Under the pieces are notes generated by a model. That model saw only the letters and a program-made list of their open reading frames with translations, did not search any database and had not been told where the DNA came from. The position numbers and the translations under genes were made by a program. From contig CATKHK010000037.1 in NCBI GenBank assembly GCA_949751835.1, positions 186,001 through 250,000 of the forward strand: a stretch of 64,000 nt of DNA. Direction: 5' to 3'. This DNA comes from Blepharisma japonicum (Eukaryota; Ciliophora; Heterotrichea; Heterotrichida; Blepharismidae). Below, in pieces: positions 22,165 through 31,650 of this stretch (position 1 is the first letter of the stretch; the number at the start of each line of letters is the position of its first letter).

Positions 22165-23167
22165 CCTTAAGCTTATTATAAAATCTCATCAATGTTGACG
22201 GAGCATCTGTTATACAGCCATCACAATTTCTCTAAGTGACAATTACACCTAGTGCATAAATAGCATCTTCATTTGAGTTTATCACCCAGTAAAAAACTTT
22301 TACTCCTCTTTTCTTTAAGTGATTATTAAGTCCTCTTCCGAAAAATACAAAGGCTCTTGCCATCATTTCACTGCATAGAATTTACTAAGGAAATGCAATA
22401 TACCAAGGTGAATTTGCATATTTTAGAGCATTAAAAGGCTTTGTCATAATTGGTGCTCCTAATATACGCTCTTCAACAGGTATAAATGCAACAAATCCAA
22501 GAAAATATGCAAAAAATAATTGCAATGCTTTTTCTGCTGAAATAAAGCTCATTTCTTTCGAAATAATTTCTTGAATCTTTTCATTGTCCTTTTGTCTGCT
22601 ATTTCCAACAAACTGTATAGTAATTACTGTCAAGTGTTGACGATCATATTTATCAATCAAGCGTTTAACTTCCTTAATTGTCTCTTCATTTGGCTCTTTT
22701 ATTTCAATTGCCATATAAATATCTGGGAATTCTTTAAAAACAGACTCCAGGTCAGTAAACTTGTAAACTTTATTGTCAAACGTCACCTTTTCAAATGCAA
22801 AATGAGTGAAAAAAGTGGGCATGTAAGGAGGAAGATCATTGAAATTAGTTTCGCTAATCAATTTATCAACCCCACATAATCTTTTTAAGCTGCTTTCATG
22901 AGAAACAACGATAACCCCGTCTTTGCTTCTGACAACATCCATCTCAAGTATATCTGCATTGATATTATACGCATGCCTAAAGCTATCTAAAGTGTTTTCT
23001 GGCCTTTCCAAAGATCCACCTCTATGAGCAACAATCCACTTATCATAATTCTTATTCGCTTTTTCAAGCTCAGCTCTCGGCTTTCATATTAACTGAGGAT
23101 ATAAAGTAGTCACACAGCCTACACCTGCATATATGGATAAAGCTCCAAATAAATACTTTTTCAGCAT
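22157..23167 (-). CDS. Membrane-anchored glycerophosphodiester phosphodiesterase
   Basis: 326-residue GDPD with two 15-nt introns (22371-22385 and 22232-22246). Start at 23167; residues 1-22 are a hydrophobic anchor. Catalytic landmarks: AHRGG (His48), ENTLDSF, EMDVV and the second His in VVSHESSLKRL. Further on come YMAIEIKEP and, after both introns, KVFYWVIN, NEDAIYALG and CDGCITDAP, the usual end of the TIM barrel. It resembles GDPD1/4/7, which hydrolyse lysophospholipids or glycerophosphodiesters at ER or other membranes. The 3' end overlaps the eIF4G-type gene by 8 bp (22157-22164). Confidence 0.9.
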
Positions 23168-23491
23168 TTATATCCTATTTAGATTTCTTTAATAATTATT
23201 AATTGGCCAGCATAATTTCTCGAAAAGTCAATCCAAAAACCAGGAAAATTTTTAGTCTTATAAAAGTTTGTTAATTTAATATCATTTTTATTATCCATAA
23301 GCCATTCAACCTTCTATGGCATCACCAATAAGTCACCATATACAATTAGCTTTCCCTGATCATAGGAAAAGCAGACCTCATATTACTGAGCCCGAATAGG
23401 AAATTTTAAAAGTTAGAAGAGAGAATTCGGAAAACTGTTACAGCCTGATACTGGCTTAATTAAATTTAACTTACTGTATAAAAATTATAAA
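23168..23491. other. Divergent promoter region
   Basis: Spacer between the starts of the GDPD gene (minus) and the AAA gene (plus). No gene seen. Confidence 0.45.
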
Positions 23492-24856
23492 ATGAGAAGC
23501 TTGACCAAAAATCCCAACCACCTCTCTGCAATCTCAGTGGCTGGAAAAGAAAGAGGTTCGCTACTGGGCACAAGAATCCCACAAGTCCCGAAATTCAATA
23601 AGAAAATTGAAAAAGGTTTGAAAAATCTTTTTACAGAACACCAAAGTGGCTTTGGAGCTCTTCTTAGATATGACAACAACAAGTTCATAGATAGGTTGAT
23701 GTTCGAGAGCCAAGAAGGATGGAGCAGTGGGAGCTCTTGTATCAGTGCGTGCAGTAGCGGGTCATGCAGCTTCCTTCAGCCGAGAAATTTGGACGATTCT
23801 TTAACAAAGTACAATTCAGAACTCAAAGATCAGCTGAAAAGTAAGGTTAATTTAGACTGTCTATTAACTCAAAAACCTGACATAACATTTGACGACATTG
23901 CTGGGAATGAATATGTCAAAGATCTCATCAGGGAGACTGTTTTGCTTCCTGCTTTGGTCCCATCTCTTTTCTCCAAGTCCAGAGGCCGTCCACGATCATG
24001 GAACAAAATTTTGCTATACGGGCCTCCAGGAGTGGGAAAAACGATGATTGCCCAAGCCATCTGCAATGAAATTGACTCTACCTGTTTTTGGGTCTCTTAC
24101 TCTGACATCACTTCTAAGTTTATTGGAGAAAGCGAAAAGCTTCTCACGATGCTTTTTCAAATGGCTGGAGAAAGCAGTCCTTCTGTGATTGTTTTTGACG
24201 GCATTGACTCATTAGTACGGAAAAGAAGTGGTGCCGAAAGCGAAACGGAAAGAAGGATAAAGACAGAGTTCCTCACAGCAATGGACGTCTTACAAAATGA
24301 ACGGAAAAATGTAATGGTTATTGGAACCACAAGCATGCCTTGGGAACTCGATGTGGCTGCTTTAAGAAGATTCGACAGAAAAATCATGGTTTCAATACCT
24401 GACAAAGACACCAGGAGCCACACTTTTGAACTTCTTGCAGGGCAAAATCACGATTTGACTGAAGAAGATTTTAATTATCTGGCAGAAATAACGGATGGGT
24501 ACTCAGGGTCTGATATCAGCATTGTTTGTAATGAGGCCTTACTAAAACCGGTAAAAATGCTTCAGTACACTTCTCATTTTAAGAAAGTGAGAAAGGACGA
24601 TGTTGATTATTGGACACCTTGCAAAGCATCAGATCCCGAAGCGATTGAGAGATCTTTAACCAGCATCGAGCCTTCACAGCTTCTGCTGAGAAAAGTGAAT
24701 TTGGATGATTTCAAGTCAAGCATCAACAATTGTAAGCCAACAGTCCAGCCTAATTTGATAGAGCTTTACCTTAAGTTCTTAAACAAATATGGGCACAGCG
24801 AACAAAAGCGAATGATGCTTAGTGAGGATAGTCGGCACTTAAGTTATTTTTGCTAA
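23492..24856 (+). CDS. VPS4-family AAA ATPase with altered Walker B
   Basis: 454-residue meiotic-clade AAA ATPase closest to VPS4. The N-terminal 125 residues are Ser/Gly-rich with no MIT domain that I can see. The AAA core has ITFDDIAGNE, Walker A GPPGVGKT (177-184), FIGESEKLL, sensor region GTTSMPWELD, RRFDRKI, EITDGYSGSDI and the VPS4-type C-terminal end (TPCKASDPEAIE, TVQPNLIELYLKF). Walker B reads VIVFDGIDSL: the catalytic Glu after Asp236 is Gly, and the sensor-1 Asn is Ser. It should bind ATP but hydrolyse it poorly. Part of a duplicated AAA+kinase segment; the second AAA copy is a pseudogene at 26706-27327. Confidence 0.85.
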   Translation: MRSLTKNPNHLSAISVAGKERGSLLGTRIPQVPKFNKKIEKGLKNLFTEHQSGFGALLRYDNNKFIDRLMFESQEGWSSGSSCISACSSGSCSFLQPRNLDDSLTKYNSELKDQLKSKVNLDCLLTQKPDITFDDIAGNEYVKDLIRETVLLPALVPSLFSKSRGRPRSWNKILLYGPPGVGKTMIAQAICNEIDSTCFWVSYSDITSKFIGESEKLLTMLFQMAGESSPSVIVFDGIDSLVRKRSGAESETERRIKTEFLTAMDVLQNERKNVMVIGTTSMPWELDVAALRRFDRKIMVSIPDKDTRSHTFELLAGQNHDLTEEDFNYLAEITDGYSGSDISIVCNEALLKPVKMLQYTSHFKKVRKDDVDYWTPCKASDPEAIERSLTSIEPSQLLLRKVNLDDFKSSINNCKPTVQPNLIELYLKFLNKYGHSEQKRMMLSEDSRHLSYFC

Positions 24857-24998
24857 TTTTTATTTTCATGTAATCTTCATTCTAGCAATTGCAAAGAAAA
24901 TTAGTTTATATAATGTTAAGTGGGAAATATCCGAATTTTTATTTTAGATTTGCTATCCAAATTCTCTAATCAAATTTATAGATTACAAGCTTCTTAAA

Positions 24999-26582
24999 AT
25001 GGTAAAAAAAGTGGGAAACTATTGCCTTTTAAAGAAGATTGGCAAAGGAAGCTATTGGGATATATTTGTTGGGGTTCACTCTAAATCAAAACAAGTAATT
25101 GCAGCCAAGTGTATTCTATTGGAAAGTCTGAACTCTAAACTAATAAAGCAGTTGGAAGCTGAAATACAAGTGCTTAAGGAGTCAGATTGCCCAAGTATTA
25201 TTAAGCTTTACGACGTTCTTAAGACTCAAAACAATATTTATCTCATCATGGAATTTTGTGCAGGAGGAGATCTCGAGTATTATGTCAAAATCCATGGAAG
25301 AGTTGCTGAGCCGATTGCCAAAAAATGGCTGAGTCAACTTGTTGAGGCTTTTATTTATTTACAAGAAAAGAGAATCATGCACAGAGACTTGAAGCCTGCC
25401 AGCATTTTACTGACCAGTGAAAACGAAAATGATGCTGAAATTAGAGTGGCAGATTTTGGCTTCGCCAGGATTTTAAATGAGAATTCTCTTGCGACTACTC
25501 AAGTGGGCACTCCAATGTTTATGGCTCCTGAGATATTTAACAGTGATGCCTACAGCTTTAAAGTTGACGTATGGAGCCTAGGAGTTCTGTCCTATGAAAT
25601 TCTACTAGGAGTGCCAGCATTTTTTTTTTGCAGAACTTTGAATCAATTAAGAAAACTCCAAAGAGAAGAAATAAAATTCCCAGAAAACTCGCCATTGTCA
25701 AACGAAGCTAAAAGCTTTATTAGATCAATGCTTACTTACGACCCCAATGATAGGCCAAGCTTTCACGAGTTAAGGTCACATCCATTTTTTCATGAAATTT
25801 ACAATATCCCTCAGCCGATTCAATCTCATGAAATTTCTGCAAGTCCTGAAATATATACGGATGACCCTCCAAAAGAGAAGACAAAAGAAGGAAAAAAAAG
25901 TCTACTAGCAAATGCCACCATTAACGAGGAAGATTTTGAAACTTTGGAAAAATGCAAGGCTAAAAACTTAAGTCCAAAGATTGTTGAAACTAAAATTCAG
26001 CCTCAAAAAGTGGAAGAAGTAAAGATTGAGCCTCCAAAACCTGCTAATGTCATTGAAAAACCTGCCCCTATTGAAAGGTCTCCTCCAAAGCAAGAAAGTA
26101 CATCAGCATTAGTTAGCAAAACTACTGATCTTGATTACCAGGCAAATCTCCTCGATAATCTCATTGAAAATGCCAACAATTACTCACAGCAAAATCGAAA
26201 TATATTAGCCTTTGCTGTAGTCAGATATTGTAAAATAAAGTATGAAGAGCTTTTCAACAATTCAGAAAAAATTGCTAAGGACCTTTTTTTAACCAGAAGC
26301 AGAGATGAAATGTTTAACGAACTTTACGACAACATCCAAATGCAGCTGATCATTGTAAGTGAGCTCGCTGAAAGTTTGGAGGCTAAAATTAAGCCTTATT
26401 CGCTTCCAAGCTTAGTTTCAGAGCTAATTGAAGAAGGATTAGCTCTTCTTAACACCAATGAGCAAGCCAAAATCAAACTTTCTATCAACTTGTTTACAAT
26501 TGTGGCAGAAATTGATCCAAATAATGCAGTATTGGGTGATCTCATGAAAAATGCTTTTAAAAAAATCCAAAAAGCATCATAG
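24999..26582 (+). CDS. ULK/ATG1-like kinase, copy 1 (probable pseudokinase)
   Basis: 527 residues. Kinase domain at about 7-262, with ULK/ATG1-like features (YLIMEFCAGGDLEYY, VADFGFARIL, GTPMFMAPEI). An acidic Pro/Lys linker follows, then a helical C-terminal domain of about 150 residues (ILAFAVVRYCKIKYEELF) like the MIT/tMIT end of ULK kinases. Compared with copy 2, the Gly-rich loop reads GKGSYWDIF (third Gly is Trp20) and the catalytic loop HRDLKPAS (Mg-binding Asn is Ser135). The Lys of IAAK and the DFG are kept. It probably phosphorylates weakly or not at all. A T10 run codes Phe-Phe-Phe at 25620-25629. Confidence 0.82.
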   Translation: MVKKVGNYCLLKKIGKGSYWDIFVGVHSKSKQVIAAKCILLESLNSKLIKQLEAEIQVLKESDCPSIIKLYDVLKTQNNIYLIMEFCAGGDLEYYVKIHGRVAEPIAKKWLSQLVEAFIYLQEKRIMHRDLKPASILLTSENENDAEIRVADFGFARILNENSLATTQVGTPMFMAPEIFNSDAYSFKVDVWSLGVLSYEILLGVPAFFFCRTLNQLRKLQREEIKFPENSPLSNEAKSFIRSMLTYDPNDRPSFHELRSHPFFHEIYNIPQPIQSHEISASPEIYTDDPPKEKTKEGKKSLLANATINEEDFETLEKCKAKNLSPKIVETKIQPQKVEEVKIEPPKPANVIEKPAPIERSPPKQESTSALVSKTTDLDYQANLLDNLIENANNYSQQNRNILAFAVVRYCKIKYEELFNNSEKIAKDLFLTRSRDEMFNELYDNIQMQLIIVSELAESLEAKIKPYSLPSLVSELIEEGLALLNTNEQAKIKLSINLFTIVAEIDPNNAVLGDLMKNAFKKIQKAS

Positions 26583-26705
26583 ACCAAAATTAAAAATAAT
26601 GTGAATCTTTTATATAATTTATCATTAGATATATTATTTTAACCATGGCTTAAGAGACTAACGGTAAAACAAAGGGGGCTATGAGATACTCCCTGTACTC
26701 GACCG

Positions 26706-27327
26706 TAAGGGCCTCCAGGAGTGGGAAAAACGATAATTACCCAAGCCATCTGCAATGAAATGACTCTACTTGTTTTTGGGTCTCTTACTCTGACATCACT
26801 TCTAAGTTTATTGAAAAGCTTCTCACCATGCTTTTCCAAATGGCTGGAGAAAGCAATCCTTCTATGATTGTTTTCAACGGCATAGACTCATTAATACGCT
26901 GAAAGCGAAACGGGCAAAATCACGATTTGACTGAAAAAGATTTTAATTATCTGGCAGAAATAACGGATGGGTACTCAGGGTCTGATATTAGCATTGTTTG
27001 TAATGAGGCTTTACTAAAATCGGTAAAATGCTTCAGTACACTTCTTATTTTAAGAAAGTGAGAAAGGAAGATGTTGATTATTGGACGCCTTGCAAAGCGT
27101 CAGATCCAGAAGCGATTGAGAGATCTTTAACCAGCATTGAGCCTTCACAGCTTCTACTGAGAAAAGTGAATTTGGATGATTTCAAATCAAGCATCAACAA
27201 TTGTAAGCCAACAGTCCAGCCTAATTTGATAGAGCTTTACCTTAAGTTCTTAAACAAATATGGGCACAGCGAACAAAAGCGAATGATGCTTAGTGAGGAT
27301 AGTCGGCACTTAAGTTATTTTTGCTAA
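26706..27327 (+). pseudogene. Truncated second copy of the AAA ATPase gene
   Basis: Starts abruptly inside the Walker A region (GGGCCTCCAGGAGTGGG) and matches 24019-24853 closely, including the last 100 codons and the downstream flank. The 5' half of the gene is missing. There are small deletions around codons for the Ile-Asp-Ser and Gly-Glu-Ser parts, and a deletion of about 200 bp joins the region after Walker B to GQNHDL. Walker B also has Gly in place of Glu here, so that change predates the duplication. The last 99 codons remain open (27028-27327) but have no promoter or AAA core. Confidence 0.85.
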
Positions 27328-27471
27328 TTTTTATTTTCATGTAATCTCCACTTGAGCAGTTGTAGAGGAAATTAGTTTATTTTAACGTTAAGCAAGAAAT
27401 ATCGGGATTTTTATTTTAAATTGGAATTCCTAGATTATCAAATCAAATTTATAGATTACAAGGTTCTTATA

Positions 27472-29085
27472 ATGGTAAAAAAGGTCGGAAGCTATCAGCT
27501 TGATAGGAAGATCGGCGAAGGAAATTATGGAACTGTATTTATTGGAGTACACTCTGAATCAAAACAAGTAATTGCAGCCAAGTCTGTTCTATTAGGGAAG
27601 CTGAATCCTAAACTAATAAAGCAGATGGAGGCTGAGATACACGTACTTAAGGAGTCAGATTGCCCAAGTATTATTAAGCTTTACGACGTTCTTAAGACTC
27701 AAAACAATATTTATCTCATCATGGAATTTTGTGCAGGAGGAGATCTCGAGCATTATGTCAAAATCCATGGAAGAGTTGCTGAGCCGATTGCCAAAAAATG
27801 GTTGAGTCAACTTGTTGAGGCTTTTATTTATTTACAAGAAAAGAGAATCATGCACAGAGACTTGAAGCTTGCCAACATTTTACTGACCAGTGAAAACGAA
27901 AATGATGCTGAAATTAGAGTGGCAGATTTTGGCTTCGCCAGGATTTTAAATGAGAATTCTCTTGCAATTACTCAACTGGGCACTCCAATGTTTATGGCTC
28001 CTGAGATATTTAACAGTGATGCCTACAGCTTTAAAGCTGATGTATGGAGCCTAGGAGTTCTGTCTTATGAAATTCTACTAGGAGCTCCAGCATTTTTGTG
28101 CAGAACTTTGAATCAATTAAGAAAACTCCAAAGAGAAGAAATAAAATTCCCAGAAAACTCGCCATTGTCAAACGAAGCTAAGGGCTTTATTAGATCAATG
28201 CTTACTTACGACCACAATGCTAGGCCAAGCTTTCAAGAATTAAGGTCACATCCATTTTTCCAAGAAATTTACAATATCCCTCAACCGATTCAATCCCATG
28301 AAATAGCTGCAAGTCCTGAAATACATATGGAAGACCCTCCAAAAGAAGAGATAAAAGAAGAGCCAAAAAGCCCAGAAGCAGATACCACTATCAAAGAAGA
28401 AGATTATGAAATTTTGGAAAAATACGAGGTTGAAGACTCCAGCCCAGAAAGTATTGAAGCTAAAAATCAGCCTCAAAAGGTGGAAGAAGTTAAAATTGAG
28501 CCTCCAAAACCTGCTAATGTCATTGAAAAATATGCTAATGTTATTGAAAAGCCTGCTCCTATTGAAAGACCTCCTCCAAAGCAAGAAAGTGCATCAACAT
28601 TAGTTAGCAAAACCACTGATCTTGACTACCAGGCAAATATCCTCAACAACCTCGTTGAAAATGCCAACAATTACTCACATCAAAATCGGAATATATTAGC
28701 CTTTGCTATAGTCAGATATTGCAAGATAAAATATGAAGAGCTTTTCAACAATTCAGAAAAAATTGCACAGGACTTTTCTTTAACCAGAAGCAGAGATGAA
28801 ATGTTTAGCGAACTTTACGACAACATCCAAATGCAGCTGATCATTGTAAGCGAACAAGCTGAAAATTTTGAGGCTAGAATTAAGCCTTATTCGCTTCCAA
28901 GCTTAATCCCAGAGTTAATTGAAGAAGGATTGATGCTTCTTAACACCAATGAGCAGGCCAAAATCAAACTTTCTATCAGTTTGTTTACAATTGCAGCAGA
29001 AATTGAACCAAATAATACATCCTTGAGTGATTTTGTGAAAAATGCTTATGAAAAGTTCCAAAAAAGCGTCAGAGATCAATATTAA
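27472..29085 (+). CDS. ULK/ATG1-like kinase, copy 2 (catalytic residues kept)
   Basis: 537-residue sister of the gene at 24999-26582, with the same architecture: kinase domain, charged linker, helical C-terminal domain. All catalytic motifs are normal: GEGNYGTVF, IAAK, HRDLKLAN, DFGFARIL and APEIF. The linker has a short extra repeat (ANVIEKYANVIEKPAP). I start it at the ATG at 27472 because that matches MVKKVG of copy 1; the frame is open upstream but without an ATG. ULK kinases start autophagy or act in ciliary/hedgehog pathways; which applies is unknown. Confidence 0.85.
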   Translation: MVKKVGSYQLDRKIGEGNYGTVFIGVHSESKQVIAAKSVLLGKLNPKLIKQMEAEIHVLKESDCPSIIKLYDVLKTQNNIYLIMEFCAGGDLEHYVKIHGRVAEPIAKKWLSQLVEAFIYLQEKRIMHRDLKLANILLTSENENDAEIRVADFGFARILNENSLAITQLGTPMFMAPEIFNSDAYSFKADVWSLGVLSYEILLGAPAFLCRTLNQLRKLQREEIKFPENSPLSNEAKGFIRSMLTYDHNARPSFQELRSHPFFQEIYNIPQPIQSHEIAASPEIHMEDPPKEEIKEEPKSPEADTTIKEEDYEILEKYEVEDSSPESIEAKNQPQKVEEVKIEPPKPANVIEKYANVIEKPAPIERPPPKQESASTLVSKTTDLDYQANILNNLVENANNYSHQNRNILAFAIVRYCKIKYEELFNNSEKIAQDFSLTRSRDEMFSELYDNIQMQLIIVSEQAENFEARIKPYSLPSLIPELIEEGLMLLNTNEQAKIKLSISLFTIAAEIEPNNTSLSDFVKNAYEKFQKSVRDQY

Positions 29086-29430
29086 AAATATCGTAAATCT
29101 TTTATATAATTTATTATTAGATATATTTGTTTTATCATAGCTGAGTAGACTGAATATATTGTTATAAATGATACATTAGATAATATTTTTATGCCTTACA
29201 AAAAATATATTGCATATATTTGTTTAAACTGAAAAATTATACAAATCTAAGATAGATAGTAGACTAATAAGAGGCCATAAAGCCTAGGCCACAGGATGCT
29301 GAATCTAAACACAAAGGTAAAGGTTTAACTGAGAATATTATACGTATTTCAGTTCAATATTTTATATATCTCTAGCCTATTATAGCAGCATTTAATAAAA
29401 TGCTTAAAAATTACATATGACACACATAAA
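29086..29430. other. Intergenic, nothing seen
   Basis: Spacer between two plus-strand genes, AT-rich. The first part is shared with the 3' flank of kinase copy 1; the rest carries no gene I can detect. Confidence 0.45.
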
Positions 29431-30861
29431 ATGGCCTCAAAGGTTAATTTAGCAGATCTCATTGATGAAATTGACAAACAAGATCAGGTATCTGGAGTAT
29501 CCAAATCAACCTTAAAAAAGCGACTAGATTCTATTCATAGAGGCTCAGTACGATTTATTTAGCGAGGGCAACCTTTAAATTCCATAGCTCAAAACAAACT
29601 TGAGAGAAAAGCAGCTTACAATTTAGCTACCAAAGAAATCTCTAAATGGCAAGAAACAGTAACAGCAAATAAAAACGCCCCCCAGCTAGACCTCACAAAT
29701 GAGCCACTTCCGCGTCCCAGCATTGACACAATTGTAAAGAACGGAGAAAGGAATTCCATGCAAAAAGAAATTGACCAAGCCCTTGGGATCACCTACCATG
29801 ATTCCGGATCTGAAGAAGAAACCAAAATCACAGGTCAAAGAGCCAAATTAAGGAGCCAAATGTTCCACCAATATCTCAAGCAAAAAAGGATCGCCAAGAT
29901 TAAAAGCAAACTTTACCACAAAATCAAAAATAAACACAAAGAAAAAGAAAAAGCTGAAGTAGACGAAGATGAAGCCCAAGAGCAAGAAGAAATGCTGAGA
30001 ATTCAAGAGAGAATTTCATTAAAGCACTCCAAAGCAAACAAGTACAAAAAATCTTTACTGAAGTACTCAAAAAGAGAGCACGAGTCAGCAAGTAAAGGAC
30101 TAAATGAAACTGAAGAGTTAAGGAAAAGAATTATGAACCCGTCTAGGATGAATAGTGAAGGGAAATTAGCTTATGAAAGCAGCTCTGATGAGGATGAAGA
30201 GTTCTTAGCTGAACAACTTAAGCTGGAACTTGAAGAAGAGAAAGACACAAAAGGAGTTTTAGGAATGAAATTCATGCAGGAAGCTATTAAGCGGCAAAGG
30301 GAAAAAGAAAAATATAATGAAGAAACTTTGCTGGAGGATTTGCAGAAGGAGGAAAATCAGACATCAAAATTTAAATTTGATGGAGAAGAAGGAAAACCAA
30401 AGAAAAAGAAAAAAACTGAAGAAAAAGTTGAAAAAGTCAAAGAACAGCAAGATTTGATTGATGAAGCCTTTGGGGTGGATGAAATGGATCAGATAGCTGC
30501 AGAAGAGTGGGCCAAAGATGAAGAAGCAAAACAAGAAAAGCAACCCAAGTTCAAAAAGGGATGGGGAAGATGGACTGGATCTGATATAAAAGAGGTGGAG
30601 GAGCCACAAAAGCTTCAAGTTTATAAAACAGACAAAGTTTTAATTGATGGAGAAAGAGACAAAAGAGCTGCTAAATATTTAGTCAAACAGCTTCCATTTC
30701 CTTTCAAGACTTCAAGACAATTTGATGCAGTCCACAAAATCCCACTAGGAAAAGATTGGAACTCAAAGAAAACATACCAGCAGCTGACAGCGCCAGAAAT
30801 TTTGACTCGTCCTGGTGAAATAATTTCTCCGATTTCTGCTAGCCAAATAATAAAAAATTAA
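29431..30861 (+). CDS. UTP14: U3 snoRNP protein UTP14
   Basis: 471-residue UTP14 homologue, part of the small-subunit processome in the nucleolus. A 15-nt intron at 29548-29562 (GTACGATTTATTTAG) removes an in-frame TAG and joins exon 1 (MASKVNLADLIDEIDKQD) to the rest. Family motifs in order: KIKSKLYHKI, ERISLKHSKANKYKKSLLKY, FMQEAIKRQREK, GWGRWTG and the C-terminal RDKRAAKYLVKQLPFPF, followed by PLGKDWNS and PEILTRPGEIISPI. The middle is acidic and Lys-rich. It is shorter than yeast UTP14 (about 900 residues), mainly through shorter linkers. Confidence 0.9.
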
Positions 30862-30926
30862 TCCACAAAATTTTAGAATTACAAAGATTTTTCTGCAAAA
30901 CAAATATTATTTCAATATAAATCTGG

Positions 30927-31469
30927 CTAATTCATAGTTTGATAGAAACTAACTGAGCATGGCCTTTTATATTTCAATTTATCAGTTGAATTTGAACGAC
31001 TAATGCTTTTTTGTCTGCTCAATCTAAGCACTGCTTTATCTATAATTTTTTTAGTTTTTCGCATGCTTTGTCTGGATTGCTTACTTTGATAATTAAAAGT
31101 TGCTTTCATGAAGGAATCTGAATCAAGATTTCTTACTCTAGGATGTTTTCGCAATGACCCTGCAAATAAATTTGTATAAGATCCAGGCATATAGGCAGCT
31201 TGCAAGCCTCCACTGTTATGTGCAATATAAATATCTCTTCCAGAACCATCCGAGTGATACTTGGTAATAGGTGCAGGCAATTTTGGCACAGGACTGTAAA
31301 ACCGTCGATTTTTCCCTAAGCCAGTACCTTTGAAACTTAATGATTGTGTTGGAGATGAGCTGATGAAGCCTCCATTATTTGCAGAAATATAATTATCTCT
31401 TCCTCCACCATCGTTGCTGTAATGGGTATATTTTGGCATAAAAGTACGGTATAATGCCATGGACTCCAT
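30927..31469 (-). CDS. Small basic protein with DGxGRDxYI repeats
   Basis: 180-residue protein. Two copies of a motif, YSNDGGGRDNYISANNGG (about residues 17-34) and YHSDGSGRDIYIAHNSGG (about 71-88), each followed by a Pro/Phe-rich stretch. The C-terminus is very basic with Arg-Ser sites. I recall DGxGRDxYI motifs in ciliary or cytoskeletal proteins of protists, but cannot check this here, so the role is left open. No TGA or intron; the stop is TAG. Confidence 0.65.
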   Translation of the reverse strand: MESMALYRTFMPKYTHYSNDGGGRDNYISANNGGFISSSPTQSLSFKGTGLGKNRRFYSPVPKLPAPITKYHSDGSGRDIYIAHNSGGLQAAYMPGSYTNLFAGSLRKHPRVRNLDSDSFMKATFNYQSKQSRQSMRKTKKIIDKAVLRLSRQKSISRSNSTDKLKYKRPCSVSFYQTMN

Positions 31470-31650
31470 TTATTGCTAGATATTTTCTCTTATTATTAAA
31501 ATGAGCAATGCTAGCAAAAATATGAAATAGTTGGAAGTAGGCTTCAAAATTAATAACTTTCCTTTGCTGTTTTCACTAAACCCTTGCCTATTATTGAGAA
31601 ATAATCTGATATTTTAAATAAACAGAGATTTTGGGTTATTTTATTTGCTA

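Larger units (their letters stand above)
23492..29110 (+). repeat. Direct segmental duplication of [AAA + kinase]
   Basis: Unit 1 spans about 23492-26640 and unit 2 about 26706-29110. Both have AAA sequence, then the same short spacer (TTTTTATTTTCATGTAATCT is shared after each AAA stop), then the kinase, then a similar 3' flank (CTTTTATATAATTTAT). Unit 2 lacks the 5' half of the AAA gene. Confidence 0.85.

Noticed and set aside
27421-27471. Longer N-terminus for kinase copy 2
   Set aside because: The extension has no ATG, and copy 1 starts at the position equal to 27472.
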